Shown here piece by piece: positions 46,920-56,399 of a DNA stretch of 64,000 bases (the first letter of the stretch is position 1; every line of letters begins with the position of its first letter). The stretch covers positions 186,001 to 250,000 of the forward strand of contig CAXXNX010000040.1 in the NCBI GenBank assembly GCA_963664285.2. Direction: 5' to 3'. This stretch comes from JAJCYL01 sp963664285. Lineage in GTDB: Bacteria > Bacteroidota > Bacteroidia > Cytophagales > Cyclobacteriaceae. The translations under genes were made by a program, and so were the position numbers. The notes below the pieces were generated by a model. That model worked only from the letters and a program-made list of their open reading frames with translations. It did no database searches and had not been told where the DNA came from.

Positions 46920-47303
46920 CTAGTCATCAAGACTGTTTTCCACATCAACAATATTAGCATCTCCCCATAGTTCCTCAATGGCGTAAAATTCCCGCTTTGC
47001 TTGATTAAAAACGTGAGCCACAACATCGACGTAGTCTACTAGTATCCATTCTTTAAACTGTTTACCCTCCTTTTGCCAGGGATGTTGTCCGCTATTATTA
47101 AAAACCTCTTCCTCAAGGGAATCTGCTATAGCCTCTATTTGTGTGTCTGATGTACCCGAACAGATGACGAAATAGTCAGCAATGGCATTTTTTATCTCCC
47201 TCAAATCCAGCACTCTCACCTTACGGGCTTTCTTCTCCAACATTCCTTTCACCACCAAATCCTTAATCTCTGTTGAAAGAACAGTCCCGTTTTTTTTCTG
47301 CAT
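46920..47303 (-). CDS. rsfS: Ribosomal silencing factor RsfS (Iojap family)
   Basis: 127 residues. The family core is complete: VKGMLEKKARKVRVLDL, then DYFVICSGTSDTQIEAIADS, then EWILVDYVDVVAHVFNQ. It binds ribosomal protein uL14 and blocks subunit joining in starvation. Upstream of ftsH in the same operon and divergent from birA. Confidence 0.95.
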   Translation of the reverse strand: MQKKNGTVLSTEIKDLVVKGMLEKKARKVRVLDLREIKNAIADYFVICSGTSDTQIEAIADSLEEEVFNNSGQHPWQKEGKQFKEWILVDYVDVVAHVFNQAKREFYAIEELWGDANIVDVENSLDD

Positions 47304-47343
47304 CCGCTGCTTTTACTTTACATGTAAAAATACTAAAAATATA

Positions 47344-48099
47344 GTGCATAAATTCTTTGCCAATTCTTTATTTATAGGTAAAAAGCTGCAATATCTGCCA
47401 CATTGTCACAGCACCAACAAAGTCGCGGCGGAATTGTTAACTAAAAGTAATCCGCCAGAGGGAATGGTTGTACTCACGGAAAATCAGACTGCAGGTAAAG
47501 GTCAACGCGGCAATCATTGGGAATCTGAACCCGGAAAGAACCTTACCTTTTCGATTATTCTCTATCCTAATCTTCTTTTAATCAAGGATCAGTTCTATCT
47601 CAATATGATAATTTCCCTGGGAGTGGCTGACGCCCTAAAAACTGAACTTGGAATTGATGTCAAGGTCAAATGGCCCAATGACATTTTGGTCAATGATAAG
47701 AAGATTAGTGGTATCCTCATCGAGAATGCACTTAGAAGTACAGCCATCGAACATGCAATAGTAGGTATTGGGTTAAATGTTAACCAGACCATGTTTCCGG
47801 TTGAGAAAGCAACCTCAATGGCGGAATTGACATTGATGAATTATGATTTGAACAATGTCTTCAACCAGGTTATTCAATCAATTGAAAAATACTATTTACT
47901 GATCAGAAGTGGCGACTTGAAAAGGATCAAACAAGCCTACTTGTCGAACCTTTATTGGATAAATGAAGTTCATCTATTTGAATCAGATGGGGTTTTTAGT
48001 GGTCAAATTGTCGATATCGATGACGGTGGAAAATTGGTTGTGGAATCAAACCAGCAAAGAGATGCATATGACATCAAGGAGATTTCGTTTCTCAAATAG
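47344..48099 (+). CDS. birA: Biotin-[acetyl-CoA-carboxylase] ligase
   Basis: About 251 residues from the GTG at 47344. Catalytic motifs: TAGKGQRGNHWES (the GRGR-type biotinyl-AMP loop), VKWPNDILV, KISGILIEN and GIGLNVN. No N-terminal helix-turn-helix, so it is an enzyme only and not a repressor. The frame upstream of 47344 runs into rsfS and is not plausible. Start codon choice is uncertain. Confidence 0.92.
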   Translation: MHKFFANSLFIGKKLQYLPHCHSTNKVAAELLTKSNPPEGMVVLTENQTAGKGQRGNHWESEPGKNLTFSIILYPNLLLIKDQFYLNMIISLGVADALKTELGIDVKVKWPNDILVNDKKISGILIENALRSTAIEHAIVGIGLNVNQTMFPVEKATSMAELTLMNYDLNNVFNQVIQSIEKYYLLIRSGDLKRIKQAYLSNLYWINEVHLFESDGVFSGQIVDIDDGGKLVVESNQQRDAYDIKEISFLK

Positions 48100-48198
48100 T
48101 TTTGGTAATAGTAAAATCAGTGCCATACCATATGCCTTTTTCTTACATTTGCGGTCGTTTTTTAATAATCGAAACAATTTTGGGTTAGGCGGGAATTA

Positions 48199-49656
48199 AT
48201 GCGAGGCGGAGTACTATTCATCATTTTCTTTTCGACTCTTTCATCACTGGCATATTCCCAGGGAAAGAAAGATTTACGCATCAAAACTGATAGCCTGGAG
48301 GCCGTTCAGGCTGAAGATACGTTACCAAAACATCCGGTAATTATTACTGACATTTTTGTTGTTGGAAACAAAAAGACCAAGAGGGGTTACATCCTAAGGG
48401 AATTAAGTGTAAAACGGTGGGACACCATTGCCTACAATCAGCTGCGATCGCAACTCAACCGTGACGAAGAGAAAGTATTTAACCTACGACTTTTTGAAGA
48501 AACCAAGGCAACAATTATAGACAAAGGCAACAGCGAAGTGGCAATTGAAATGAAGGTGCGGGAACGATGGTTTCTTTTCCCTATTCCAATATTCCGATTG
48601 GCTGATCGCAATTTTAATGCTTGGTGGAACACAAGGGAAAGAGATTTTAGCCGGCTGATATATGGACTTACTTTAGACCATTCCAACATCAGGGGAAGAG
48701 GGGAGCGGCTCAGGCTCACCGCACAATTCGGATTTACACGGAACTGGCAAGTATTCTACACGGTTCCATATATCGATAAGCAAAGAAAATTCGGATTCGC
48801 AGCCTTAGTTCGATTCACTGAGTTTAAAAATCTGGCTTATCAAACCACAGAGAACACACTTGATTTTTTGAGCAGAGACGAAGGACTATTGCGTGAGTCG
48901 TTTAGTGTGGCAGGCGCACTTACACTGCGTCCAAATTTCTTCACAAGACATGGTTTCACCTTAGGGTATTCACAGAATAATGTCGCTGACACCATCACTA
49001 GCCTTAACTCTAATTATCTTTCAAAAGGCAGAAACAAACAGCAGGCCCTATGGCTGACGTACAATTTAATTTATGATAACCGGGACTTGGTGTATTATCC
49101 TCTTAAGGGGTCATTTTTCAATTTTTTAATTAGAAGGAATGGTATCGGGATATTCAACGATGTTGGAATCTGGTCAACAGAAGTGGGATATACAAAGTTT
49201 TTCGAGCTGGGAAATGACTTTTATTTCGGTTCGCATGCGCAAATCAACGCCAGCATACCTTTTGACCAACCATTTATTAATCAACAGCGCCTTGGTTTCT
49301 TTCGTAATTTCGTGAGAGGCTATGAATTATCTGTGGTAGAGGGTCCGGTCTACATTTTGAACAGAAATACTTTTCGAAAAAAAATATTTAGTAAAGAGCT
49401 GAAGATAAAGAAGTTCACCCGGATGGACCAGTTTTCCAAGCTCCCCATTGGCTTTTATCTGACCACTTTTCTGGATACCGGCTGGGCGGAGAAATATCCG
49501 GGAGTTGAAATCTCAAAGTTTAATAACACGCTGTTACTAGGTGCAGGTGTCGGATTGGATATCGTAACATTTTATGATGTGGTTATTAGACTTGAGTACT
49601 CCTACAACCTGGAGAAAGAGACTAATTTCTTCCTTAATGTGAGAGCGGCTCTTTAA
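48199..49656 (+). CDS. Omp85-family outer-membrane protein (POTRA plus barrel)
   Basis: 485 residues: signal peptide to about residue 20, one POTRA-like domain (ITDIFVVGNKKTKRGYILRE...FEETKATI), then a 16-strand-type surface-antigen domain with the NFVRGYE motif (the Omp85 VRGY/F hallmark) and a C-terminal strand ending LNVRAAL. Only one POTRA makes it shorter than BamA; it is closer to a TamA/patatin-associated or BamA-like paralogue. Likely inserts or moves protein or lipid across the outer membrane. Confidence 0.85.
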   Translation: MRGGVLFIIFFSTLSSLAYSQGKKDLRIKTDSLEAVQAEDTLPKHPVIITDIFVVGNKKTKRGYILRELSVKRWDTIAYNQLRSQLNRDEEKVFNLRLFEETKATIIDKGNSEVAIEMKVRERWFLFPIPIFRLADRNFNAWWNTRERDFSRLIYGLTLDHSNIRGRGERLRLTAQFGFTRNWQVFYTVPYIDKQRKFGFAALVRFTEFKNLAYQTTENTLDFLSRDEGLLRESFSVAGALTLRPNFFTRHGFTLGYSQNNVADTITSLNSNYLSKGRNKQQALWLTYNLIYDNRDLVYYPLKGSFFNFLIRRNGIGIFNDVGIWSTEVGYTKFFELGNDFYFGSHAQINASIPFDQPFINQQRLGFFRNFVRGYELSVVEGPVYILNRNTFRKKIFSKELKIKKFTRMDQFSKLPIGFYLTTFLDTGWAEKYPGVEISKFNNTLLLGAGVGLDIVTFYDVVIRLEYSYNLEKETNFFLNVRAAL

Positions 49657-49723
49657 TGGCGTGACTATAAACCCTATACGGATCTCAGATATCTCTGGCG
49701 AAACATTAAGATTGAAATAGCCA

Positions 49724-50812
49724 CTAAATTGTAAATAATACTACACGCTGCTCTTTCCCCCGTAGTTCAATATCACCAATTTCCTTTGGTTCGTAAGACT
49801 TTGGTCCAAGGTTCAATTTATCAAGTAAAAATTTTGAGAGGAGAATATCAACACGCAACTCGTTGCGTTTATCCTGTATGCGTGCAGTGGTATTCAAAAC
49901 ATCACCTGAAAAAGCAATATCACGTTTTACTAAGCCAATTTCCCCGGCCATTACATAACCGTAATGAAGGCCAGCCTTGAATTCCGGTTTCGTTTCATAA
50001 TTTGATTGGAAATAGTTTGTTTTTTCGTTGAGGGCTTTCTGAATATCAAAAAAACACTGAATGCAATTAGCATTTTCAGTACCCTGATCAATTTTCCAGC
50101 TAATCACAATTTCATCACCCACGTATTGATAAATTTCCCCATCGGTGTTTAAGATGCTCGGTGTGGCGTAGTTGAAAACGTCCCTTAGAAAATTGAAATA
50201 TCTTTCTTCTCCTAATTTTTCTGCAATGGTAGTAGATGATCTAAGATCTAGAAACATGAAAATTCGCTCTTCTCTTTTTGGATGAAAATATTTTCCTAAT
50301 AAAAAATCAAGGAAACCCCCTGGCCCATACTTGTCATTGACCAGCATGAGAATAAGGGTCCCCAGCACTACAAAAAGCCAAAAAAGGTAGTTCTGAAGAC
50401 CGGGTATACTGCCAATTTCTACTATTACTGGTTGCCAGACCTGGATGTGATAAAATGGCAGCCCTAACTCACCACTTTCAGTAAAAAGGCCGGTTGGAAT
50501 TCCAACCATAAAATATATAACCGTATAGGTCCATAATATACTCCAAAGACACCAGCCATAATTTTTAGTTCGGAGCCACTTTTCCCATAGAAAAACCATC
50601 ATACTGCCGCCAATAACCCCAGCCAATATTCCCGTGAGGAGGCTTCCCTTCATATAAAGCCATATATCAAGATCTGAAATATCACGTTCCAGGGAAATCA
50701 AATTGGCATACACCACGAAAAAATAAAATTCTGCAATGAAAGTCCATCCTACCGTTATCCAGAGAACTTTGGATATCTGGGATTTGAGCGTATTTGATAT
50801 GTGGAAACCCAT
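49724..50812 (-). CDS. Membrane class III adenylate/guanylate cyclase
   Basis: 362 residues with about five hydrophobic segments up to residue 160 and a class III cyclase domain (about 183-355). Metal-binding Asp189 in FMFLDLRSS and Asp233 in YVGDEIV are present; GDVLNTTARIQ gives the transition-state Asn and Arg. The position normally occupied by the base-selecting Lys (K-x-x-G-D) reads Gln-Tyr-Val-Gly-Asp. ATP or GTP preference is therefore unclear. Not in an obvious operon. Confidence 0.88.
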   Translation of the reverse strand: MGFHISNTLKSQISKVLWITVGWTFIAEFYFFVVYANLISLERDISDLDIWLYMKGSLLTGILAGVIGGSMMVFLWEKWLRTKNYGWCLWSILWTYTVIYFMVGIPTGLFTESGELGLPFYHIQVWQPVIVEIGSIPGLQNYLFWLFVVLGTLILMLVNDKYGPGGFLDFLLGKYFHPKREERIFMFLDLRSSTTIAEKLGEERYFNFLRDVFNYATPSILNTDGEIYQYVGDEIVISWKIDQGTENANCIQCFFDIQKALNEKTNYFQSNYETKPEFKAGLHYGYVMAGEIGLVKRDIAFSGDVLNTTARIQDKRNELRVDILLSKFLLDKLNLGPKSYEPKEIGDIELRGKEQRVVLFTI

Positions 50813-51493
50813 GATATATTGCGTTTAGATCAAAATAAGCAAACTGTAAATGTGGGTATATTGCATATTCAATTGAACTAAATTCCAGTACTTATATAGA
50901 TGAATGGGGAAAGGAAGTAAGAATTATGCTGGAAGAGGATGGCTATTTCGATGAAAGTGGTTTCAGGTACATTGATGGCCGGCAAAAGGAATTCATTTTA
51001 ATACCACGAAATCTTCCTCCGAATAGGAATTAATAAAGGGAGGCACGAATTCACTGATTTCTACTGGATCAGTTCGATTGTAATTAGTGAATTCGTGTCT
51101 TTTTAAAAAGAAAGCGATGCTGCCGCTTGCCTCATCGCTTCTCAGTACAATATGAAGAAATGTCTACAATCTCATATTGATAAGTATCATCAATTTTAAT
51201 TTATAAGACGACGTGAGCCGTCGACTAAACTATTGATGTCTGAATATCATTTTGGGTAAAGTGCTTGACTTCTTGGGATCAGTATAAGTCCAAAGCCATA
51301 AAGGACAATCCCATGATTGTTGTTAGTTTTTTCATTTTGAGTTACTAATATTTGACCACATAGTTCTACGTAATTACCCTAGTGAATGGTTACTTCTTGT
51401 TATAATTTTATGAGGAACGGCAAATTATTTAAGAAAAATTAACGAAAAGATATATTGTTTCGAAAACCCTAAGTCGGATCAAAGAAGGTTTGG
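50813..51493. other. Intergenic DNA with a small frame and a long hairpin
   Basis: A short frame 50926-51030 (MLEEDGYFDESGFRYIDGRQ...) may be a gene remnant. The hairpin at 51044-51103 lies just after it. The rest, to 51493, has no recognised feature. Confidence 0.45.
51044..51103. terminator. 12-bp inverted repeat with T-run
   Basis: CACGAATTCACT is paired with AGTGAATTCGTG, followed by TCTTTTT. The loop is about 35 bases. Terminator-like on the + strand. Confidence 0.55.
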
Positions 51494-51811
51494 CTATCCC
51501 AGTATTTCTTCAGGAAGTTTTATTTGGTCAGTGTAAAATTTTACCCTTGTATGATGTGGGTCAAGCGGCTCAATTTTTTCTATTCGGTCAAATTTATGGT
51601 TGTAAAATACCTCCATATAGTGACCATCGATCATATAAAGGTTGATCTTATAACCGTAATATCTGATTGACACAACAAAGGTTCCTTCCTTATAGAGTGT
51701 CTGAATCTTTCCCTCCAGGGGCAGTTCAAAAAAAGTTATAAAATCCATTTCCGGCCTCAAAAGTCTCTCTAATAAAATAAATATAGGAAAAATGTGAATG
51801 GTAAACGTCAT
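51494..51811 (-). CDS. Hypothetical protein downstream of the FecA-like receptor
   Basis: 105 residues; the more likely start is Met22 (51748; MDFITFFELPLEGKIQTLYK), giving 84 residues. Three or four beta-type segments (FVVSIRYYGYKINLYMIDGH). Starts 16 bp after the receptor stop, so it is in the same transcription unit. No family recognised. Confidence 0.5.
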   Translation of the reverse strand: MTFTIHIFPIFILLERLLRPEMDFITFFELPLEGKIQTLYKEGTFVVSIRYYGYKINLYMIDGHYMEVFYNHKFDRIEKIEPLDPHHTRVKFYTDQIKLPEEILG

Positions 51812-51827
51812 TTGACGGGATAGATTG

Positions 51828-54278
51828 TTAAAACTGCGCCTTCATTCCAATTGTGAATGATCGAGGAAGACCAGGTCTCAGACCGGCAGGTCTTCTGGCA
51901 ACAATATATGACTGATTTGTGATGTTTTTGATGCTACCAAATAAACTGACTTCACGGGATAGAGAGTATTCCGAGCTCAAGTCCAGCACCAAGTATCGAT
52001 CTGTTTTGAATCCCGGTAAAATGTCGCCCTGACCCGCAACTGTTCTCATCTCATCCATGTATTTAGTACTGAAATTGATTCTTAGTTTGTTGCTTTCAAG
52101 TCCTGCGGAAAAGGATAATTGGTTCTTAGCAAGGTAAGGTAAATTATCCCCCTCTGTCACTGTGCCCCAACCTTCAAATTCACTTTCGAAACTGCTTCTG
52201 AATTCTGCGTCAGTAAAAGTATAGGTCACCATTAAGGGTAGGCTCCATTTGGTGTCATACTTTGAAAGCACATCATAGTTGAGTTGGAATTCCAGACCTC
52301 TTGCGTTCACATCACCTCCATTAAACAGATTATTACTACCAGCGCCTCCTGCGGCAGCGAGATCGCTCCCTAACAAATTGCTATAATCATTGAAGAATAA
52401 GACTGCCTGACAGCCCCATCCTGATTTACTAAATCTCGTGCCCAATTCATAATTAACACTTTTCTCTGCTTCAGATTCTTCACTTGAATTTGGTGGTGAG
52501 AAACCTCGATGGATCCCGGTAAATACACTCAATTGGTCATTCAGTTTATAATCAATTCCAATTCCGGGTATAAATACCCCGACACGATTACTCCTTGTTG
52601 ATAACTCTGCTTCAGTTCTGTCTGGATCGCTACCCCCATAATTCAGTCTTTCTATTTTAATGTTCTCATACCTTAAACCAGGGATCGCAGTCAATCTACC
52701 CATTCTCAGTTTATATTGAATATGGGTTGCGACCGCATTGGCTGTTGTTACCCTGTTGCTTTCAGTACCAGGGACACCACTTTGGGTTAACTCCATTACG
52801 CCATCGTCCATTCGATATTCATCAACCCACTGAAAGCGATCTACCTGGTCCCTGTGTACTCTCACGCCTACTTCAATGTCATGGGAGATGCCATCTGTTT
52901 TGAACTGAAAACCAACTAAGGTTTGAATTCCTTGTGAGTAGTATTCCCGGTTGTTGGCCTTGACCAAAAGCGCATTATCATTGGCGCTTGTACTGCCGGT
53001 GATAATATCATACGCTACGGAATAAGTATTAGGGTCATCTAGGATGCTCGATATTCCAACCGATGATCCGTCAATTTGACTTCTTACTTTGTCCAGCTTG
53101 TACCAATTCCTTTTAAAATCGTTGCGATAGGCGGTGGTTGTAATGTCAATGAAATTAACTGGCCGGATGACATGTGTCAATGACAATTGGCGTTGCTCTG
53201 TATTCATTTGATCTACCTGCGATCCAGCGTAGCGACGTAATGGATTGGCATCAAAATCGTCAGTGGCCAACCCGAGGTAAGTTTCATCCGACGTCTCATC
53301 AGTTTGTCCAATTTTGAAAGTTAACGACTGATAAACCGGGGCCGAATTGTTGGTGTTGATCCTGAATTTTGCGAGGTAGTCTTTTTTATCATATCCCGTA
53401 TCTCCTCCACTATCCAATTCTTTAAATCCATCAGCCGCAGACTGGAATGTCTCCGCAACAAAACCAAAATTATTGTACGAGTTACCTACACTGGCACCAA
53501 CTGTTCTCATCCCAAAACTACCAGCAAATAAGTTCACTTTTCCTGTTAGCTCTGTTAGAATTTGTGTAGAAATAAAATTGATTGCACCCCCTGTAGTAAA
53601 AGGGCCATATTTTATCTGGGTTGACCCTTTCGCTACTTCCACAGCATTCATGCGTCCCACGGTAGGAAAGTAATAGGCTGCTGGAGCTGCATATGGAGCG
53701 GGAGCCATTAAAATGCCATCTTCCATGACCGTTATTTTTGAGCTCCTTTCAACACCCGTTCCACGCATTCCAATATTAGGCCTCAACCCAAAGCCGTCCT
53801 CATCCTGAATATTGATTCCAGGAATTGTCCTTAAAGTCCGATGTATATCATTGTAATTAAATTTCCCTATTTCCTTTGGTGAGATGTAGTGAGCAGAGCC
53901 GGGCAGATCTACTATCCCGGTGTTACCTCCTGTCATCGTTACTCTCTCAATCACTACTCCTGGAAGTGTAATTACCAATTCCTTCATGCTTACTGACAAT
54001 TTCAATTGCTCATTGTCCTTCACTGAAACTTCCTGAGAATTGATTTCGTACCCTATGCTAGATACAATCAATTCATAGTCTCCATTAGCTATGTTTTTAA
54101 GTGTGAATTTTCCGACTCCATTAGTAGTTGTTCCCAGCCTGGTATCCTTTAGGAAAACATTGACTCCCGAAAGTGGCTGATTATTGCCAGAAGTAATTAC
54201 TCCGGTTATCAATCCACCCTGGGCATATAAATTTGTACTTATGAAAGAAAAAAGTACAAATAAACAGCTCTTATACAT
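51828..54278 (-). CDS. TonB-dependent outer-membrane receptor, FecA-like
   Basis: 816 residues. Signal peptide, a carboxypeptidase-D-like regulatory domain (LITGVITSGNNQPLSGVNVF...), TonB plug (LRTIPGINIQDEDGFGLRPN, IGMRGTGVERSSKITVMEDG) and a 22-strand barrel ending in FTIGMKAQF. The plug sequence IGMRGTGVERSS is typical of Fe(III)-dicitrate/siderophore receptors of the FecA type. Complete. No sigma/anti-sigma pair is adjacent. Confidence 0.92.
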   Translation of the reverse strand: MYKSCLFVLFSFISTNLYAQGGLITGVITSGNNQPLSGVNVFLKDTRLGTTTNGVGKFTLKNIANGDYELIVSSIGYEINSQEVSVKDNEQLKLSVSMKELVITLPGVVIERVTMTGGNTGIVDLPGSAHYISPKEIGKFNYNDIHRTLRTIPGINIQDEDGFGLRPNIGMRGTGVERSSKITVMEDGILMAPAPYAAPAAYYFPTVGRMNAVEVAKGSTQIKYGPFTTGGAINFISTQILTELTGKVNLFAGSFGMRTVGASVGNSYNNFGFVAETFQSAADGFKELDSGGDTGYDKKDYLAKFRINTNNSAPVYQSLTFKIGQTDETSDETYLGLATDDFDANPLRRYAGSQVDQMNTEQRQLSLTHVIRPVNFIDITTTAYRNDFKRNWYKLDKVRSQIDGSSVGISSILDDPNTYSVAYDIITGSTSANDNALLVKANNREYYSQGIQTLVGFQFKTDGISHDIEVGVRVHRDQVDRFQWVDEYRMDDGVMELTQSGVPGTESNRVTTANAVATHIQYKLRMGRLTAIPGLRYENIKIERLNYGGSDPDRTEAELSTRSNRVGVFIPGIGIDYKLNDQLSVFTGIHRGFSPPNSSEESEAEKSVNYELGTRFSKSGWGCQAVLFFNDYSNLLGSDLAAAGGAGSNNLFNGGDVNARGLEFQLNYDVLSKYDTKWSLPLMVTYTFTDAEFRSSFESEFEGWGTVTEGDNLPYLAKNQLSFSAGLESNKLRINFSTKYMDEMRTVAGQGDILPGFKTDRYLVLDLSSEYSLSREVSLFGSIKNITNQSYIVARRPAGLRPGLPRSFTIGMKAQF

Positions 54279-54560
54279 TTTTTCGTATTTTATTCTTATT
54301 TAGACTGATTATAAATAATGCTTAAAAGTAGCTCTGGGGAAACCCCAAGCCAATACCCGAAATCGGGATTTTTGGACTCAAAAGTTGGGTAGGTGGCTAC
54401 CTAAAATTAGGTAGATGTAGTTGGTGACAACACCCGTGGTCAACAAGCCGAGAGAACAATTTTATACAGCCGACCCTGTGTTGCCCAATCCCGAAGATCT
54501 GAGTGTATTGTAAAAAAGTTTATGATTGCAGATAATTACCCCGAAGGGCTTACATTGAAC
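54279..54560. other. Intergenic DNA, no feature recognised
   Basis: About 280 bp between the receptor start and the regulator stop. Confidence 0.5.
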
Positions 54561-55214
54561 TTATTGTTTAGCTTTTGTTAAGCCTGTATTCACTGCATAA
54601 AGGATCAATTCTGAGGTTGATTTGATCCCAAGCTTCTTCATCACATTCTTCTTATGGGTATAAATTGTGTGATGGCTGAGACATAGCTGATCAGCGATCT
54701 CTTTAGTTGAATGTCCTTCGATAATCAGTTTAACGATTTCTAATTCCCGGGTGGTAAGCTCAGTTGGTTCACAAGATTCACCATTGTCCTTGGAATAGTG
54801 CTTCTCAAAAATGATATCAAGGATCTTACCACAGAAGAATTTTTCACCCTTAGCAGTTGCATAAATTGCATTCCTTATTTCTGTTTCATCACAATCCTTA
54901 GTAAGGAAACTGTTGACTCCATTTTCGAGAATAAAATGGATCGTATCCCTGTTTTCATCAGAGGAGATAATCAATATGTTGGTCTTTGGCGAAACACTTT
55001 TCACCTCTCCGATTTCTTCGATGGAAAACCCTTCTGTCTTTTCGTAATCGAGAATTAACACTTCGGGCGATTTCTCTCGGCAGCTATTTATGACTTCTTT
55101 GGAGTTTTTAGCTTCACCACTCAGTAATAATTGCTTTTCACCGGAAATGAGATACTTCAGCCCAAAGCGGGTAAGGTCTTGTGAGTCAGCAATAACAACC
55201 TTGATTGGGTCCAT
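54561..55214 (-). CDS. LuxR/NarL-type response regulator
   Basis: 217 residues from Met at 55214 (MDPIKVVIADSQD). Receiver domain with the acidic pocket D10/D13, phosphoacceptor D56 in LILDYEK and K in FLTKDCD; C-terminal LuxR helix-turn-helix (LTTRELEIVKLIIEGHSTKE...LCLSHHTIYTHKKNVMKKLG). No histidine kinase adjoins it. The 23-residue longer frame to 55283 has no receiver character. Confidence 0.9.
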   Translation of the reverse strand: MDPIKVVIADSQDLTRFGLKYLISGEKQLLLSGEAKNSKEVINSCREKSPEVLILDYEKTEGFSIEEIGEVKSVSPKTNILIISSDENRDTIHFILENGVNSFLTKDCDETEIRNAIYATAKGEKFFCGKILDIIFEKHYSKDNGESCEPTELTTRELEIVKLIIEGHSTKEIADQLCLSHHTIYTHKKNVMKKLGIKSTSELILYAVNTGLTKAKQ

Positions 55215-55352
55215 TCTTCCGAAAAATCTCTTATTTAGATTTGTTCTAAATAAAGGGTAAAGATAGCTTGAAATGATAAACACACAAACACCAAATAAGT
55301 TCAGGCTTTTTGTTATTTGAACATTAGGTCTTGTAAGGGTTTAGGAAAGCAT

Positions 55353-55423
55353 GCTTCGACAGGCATGTCACCTAAGCTCAGTATGACTCCTAATTTAAGA
55401 TTGCCGCCTCGAGCCTGTCGAAG
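55353..55423. repeat. REP-like inverted repeat
   Basis: CTTCGACAGGC (55354-55364) and its exact inverse GCCTGTCGAAG (55413-55423), with AAGCTCAGTATGAC between. A related half-copy (AGGTTGAGCTTGTCGAAACC) occurs near 57973. Confidence 0.7.
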
Positions 55424-55535
55424 GGTTAGTTTGCAATTATCTTCAACGGGCTCTACTGATGTTACGCTTAGATCATTACGTCATCGACTGTCTATCATTG
55501 AGGATCCCCATAATCAGGCTACCGACATAGGTAAG

Positions 55536-56336
55536 CTAATTGAGATGAGAACCACATTTCTTACAATGAAGGGCATCACGATCGTGTTCGTTATGCTGAC
55601 ATTTCTCACACACTTTGTATCGCTTTCCTTTAAAGTGTTCCTTGGTGATCTCAGAAGTCACAATTCCTGTCGGTACGGCAAGGATCGCATATCCCATGAT
55701 CATGAGTATTGACGCAAAGGTCTGTCCTATTACAGTAGAAGGAGCAATATCCCCATACCCTACTGTAGTCAAAGTAACTATAGCCCAATAAATGCTTCTC
55801 GGTATGCTGGTAAATCTATTTTCCGCTCCTTCGATCAGATACATAAGCGTTCCCGCAATTATCTGGAAGGTTAAAACCGCCAACATAAAAATCATGATCT
55901 TAAATCGACTAGACCTCATCGCATCTGCTAACACCTTGCCTTCGCTGAGGTAGCGGGTAAGTTTGAGGATACGAAAAACCCGAAGCAGACGGACTGTCCT
56001 TATTACAATCAGGAATTGAGTACCAGTTACAAACAAGGTCAGATAGGTTGGAACGATCGAACAAAGATCTATAATACCAAGAAAACTAGTAGCATATTTG
56101 AGAGGCTTTTCACTAACATATAATCTCGATACATATTCTATGGTAAACAAGATGGTAAATACCCATTCTACAACGGTGAGGTATTCGCCGAACCTGCTTG
56201 CTATTGAACTTACACTCTCGAGCATCACAGCAGCGACACTGAGCAGAATTGCGTACAATAAAATAACATCGAAAAGCCTACCCGCAGGGGTTTCTGTCTC
56301 GAAAATTATTAACCAAATACGTTCCTTTAATGACAC
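55536..56336 (-). CDS. Voltage-gated-like K+ channel with C-terminal zinc ribbon
   Basis: 266 residues with six transmembrane segments. S4-type arginine helix RTVRLLRVFRILKLTRYL at 113-130, pore helix and selectivity filter TTVGYGD at 190-196, S6 ending ILAVPTGIV. After the pore lies C243-x2-C246 and C258-x2-C261 (CEKCQHNEHDRDALHCKKCG), a zinc-ribbon-like tail. Channel identity is firm; the ribbon's role is inference. Confidence 0.9.
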   Translation of the reverse strand: MSLKERIWLIIFETETPAGRLFDVILLYAILLSVAAVMLESVSSIASRFGEYLTVVEWVFTILFTIEYVSRLYVSEKPLKYATSFLGIIDLCSIVPTYLTLFVTGTQFLIVIRTVRLLRVFRILKLTRYLSEGKVLADAMRSSRFKIMIFMLAVLTFQIIAGTLMYLIEGAENRFTSIPRSIYWAIVTLTTVGYGDIAPSTVIGQTFASILMIMGYAILAVPTGIVTSEITKEHFKGKRYKVCEKCQHNEHDRDALHCKKCGSHLN

Positions 56337-56399
56337 GTTAGAAGTTTGCTAATCTTCCATAAATTGTAAAGTGAATAATGCACAAATTTAACAAAGAGA

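Noticed and set aside
47182..47343. N-terminal 54 residues of the birA frame
   Set aside because: They overlap rsfS on the opposite strand and resemble no BirA domain.
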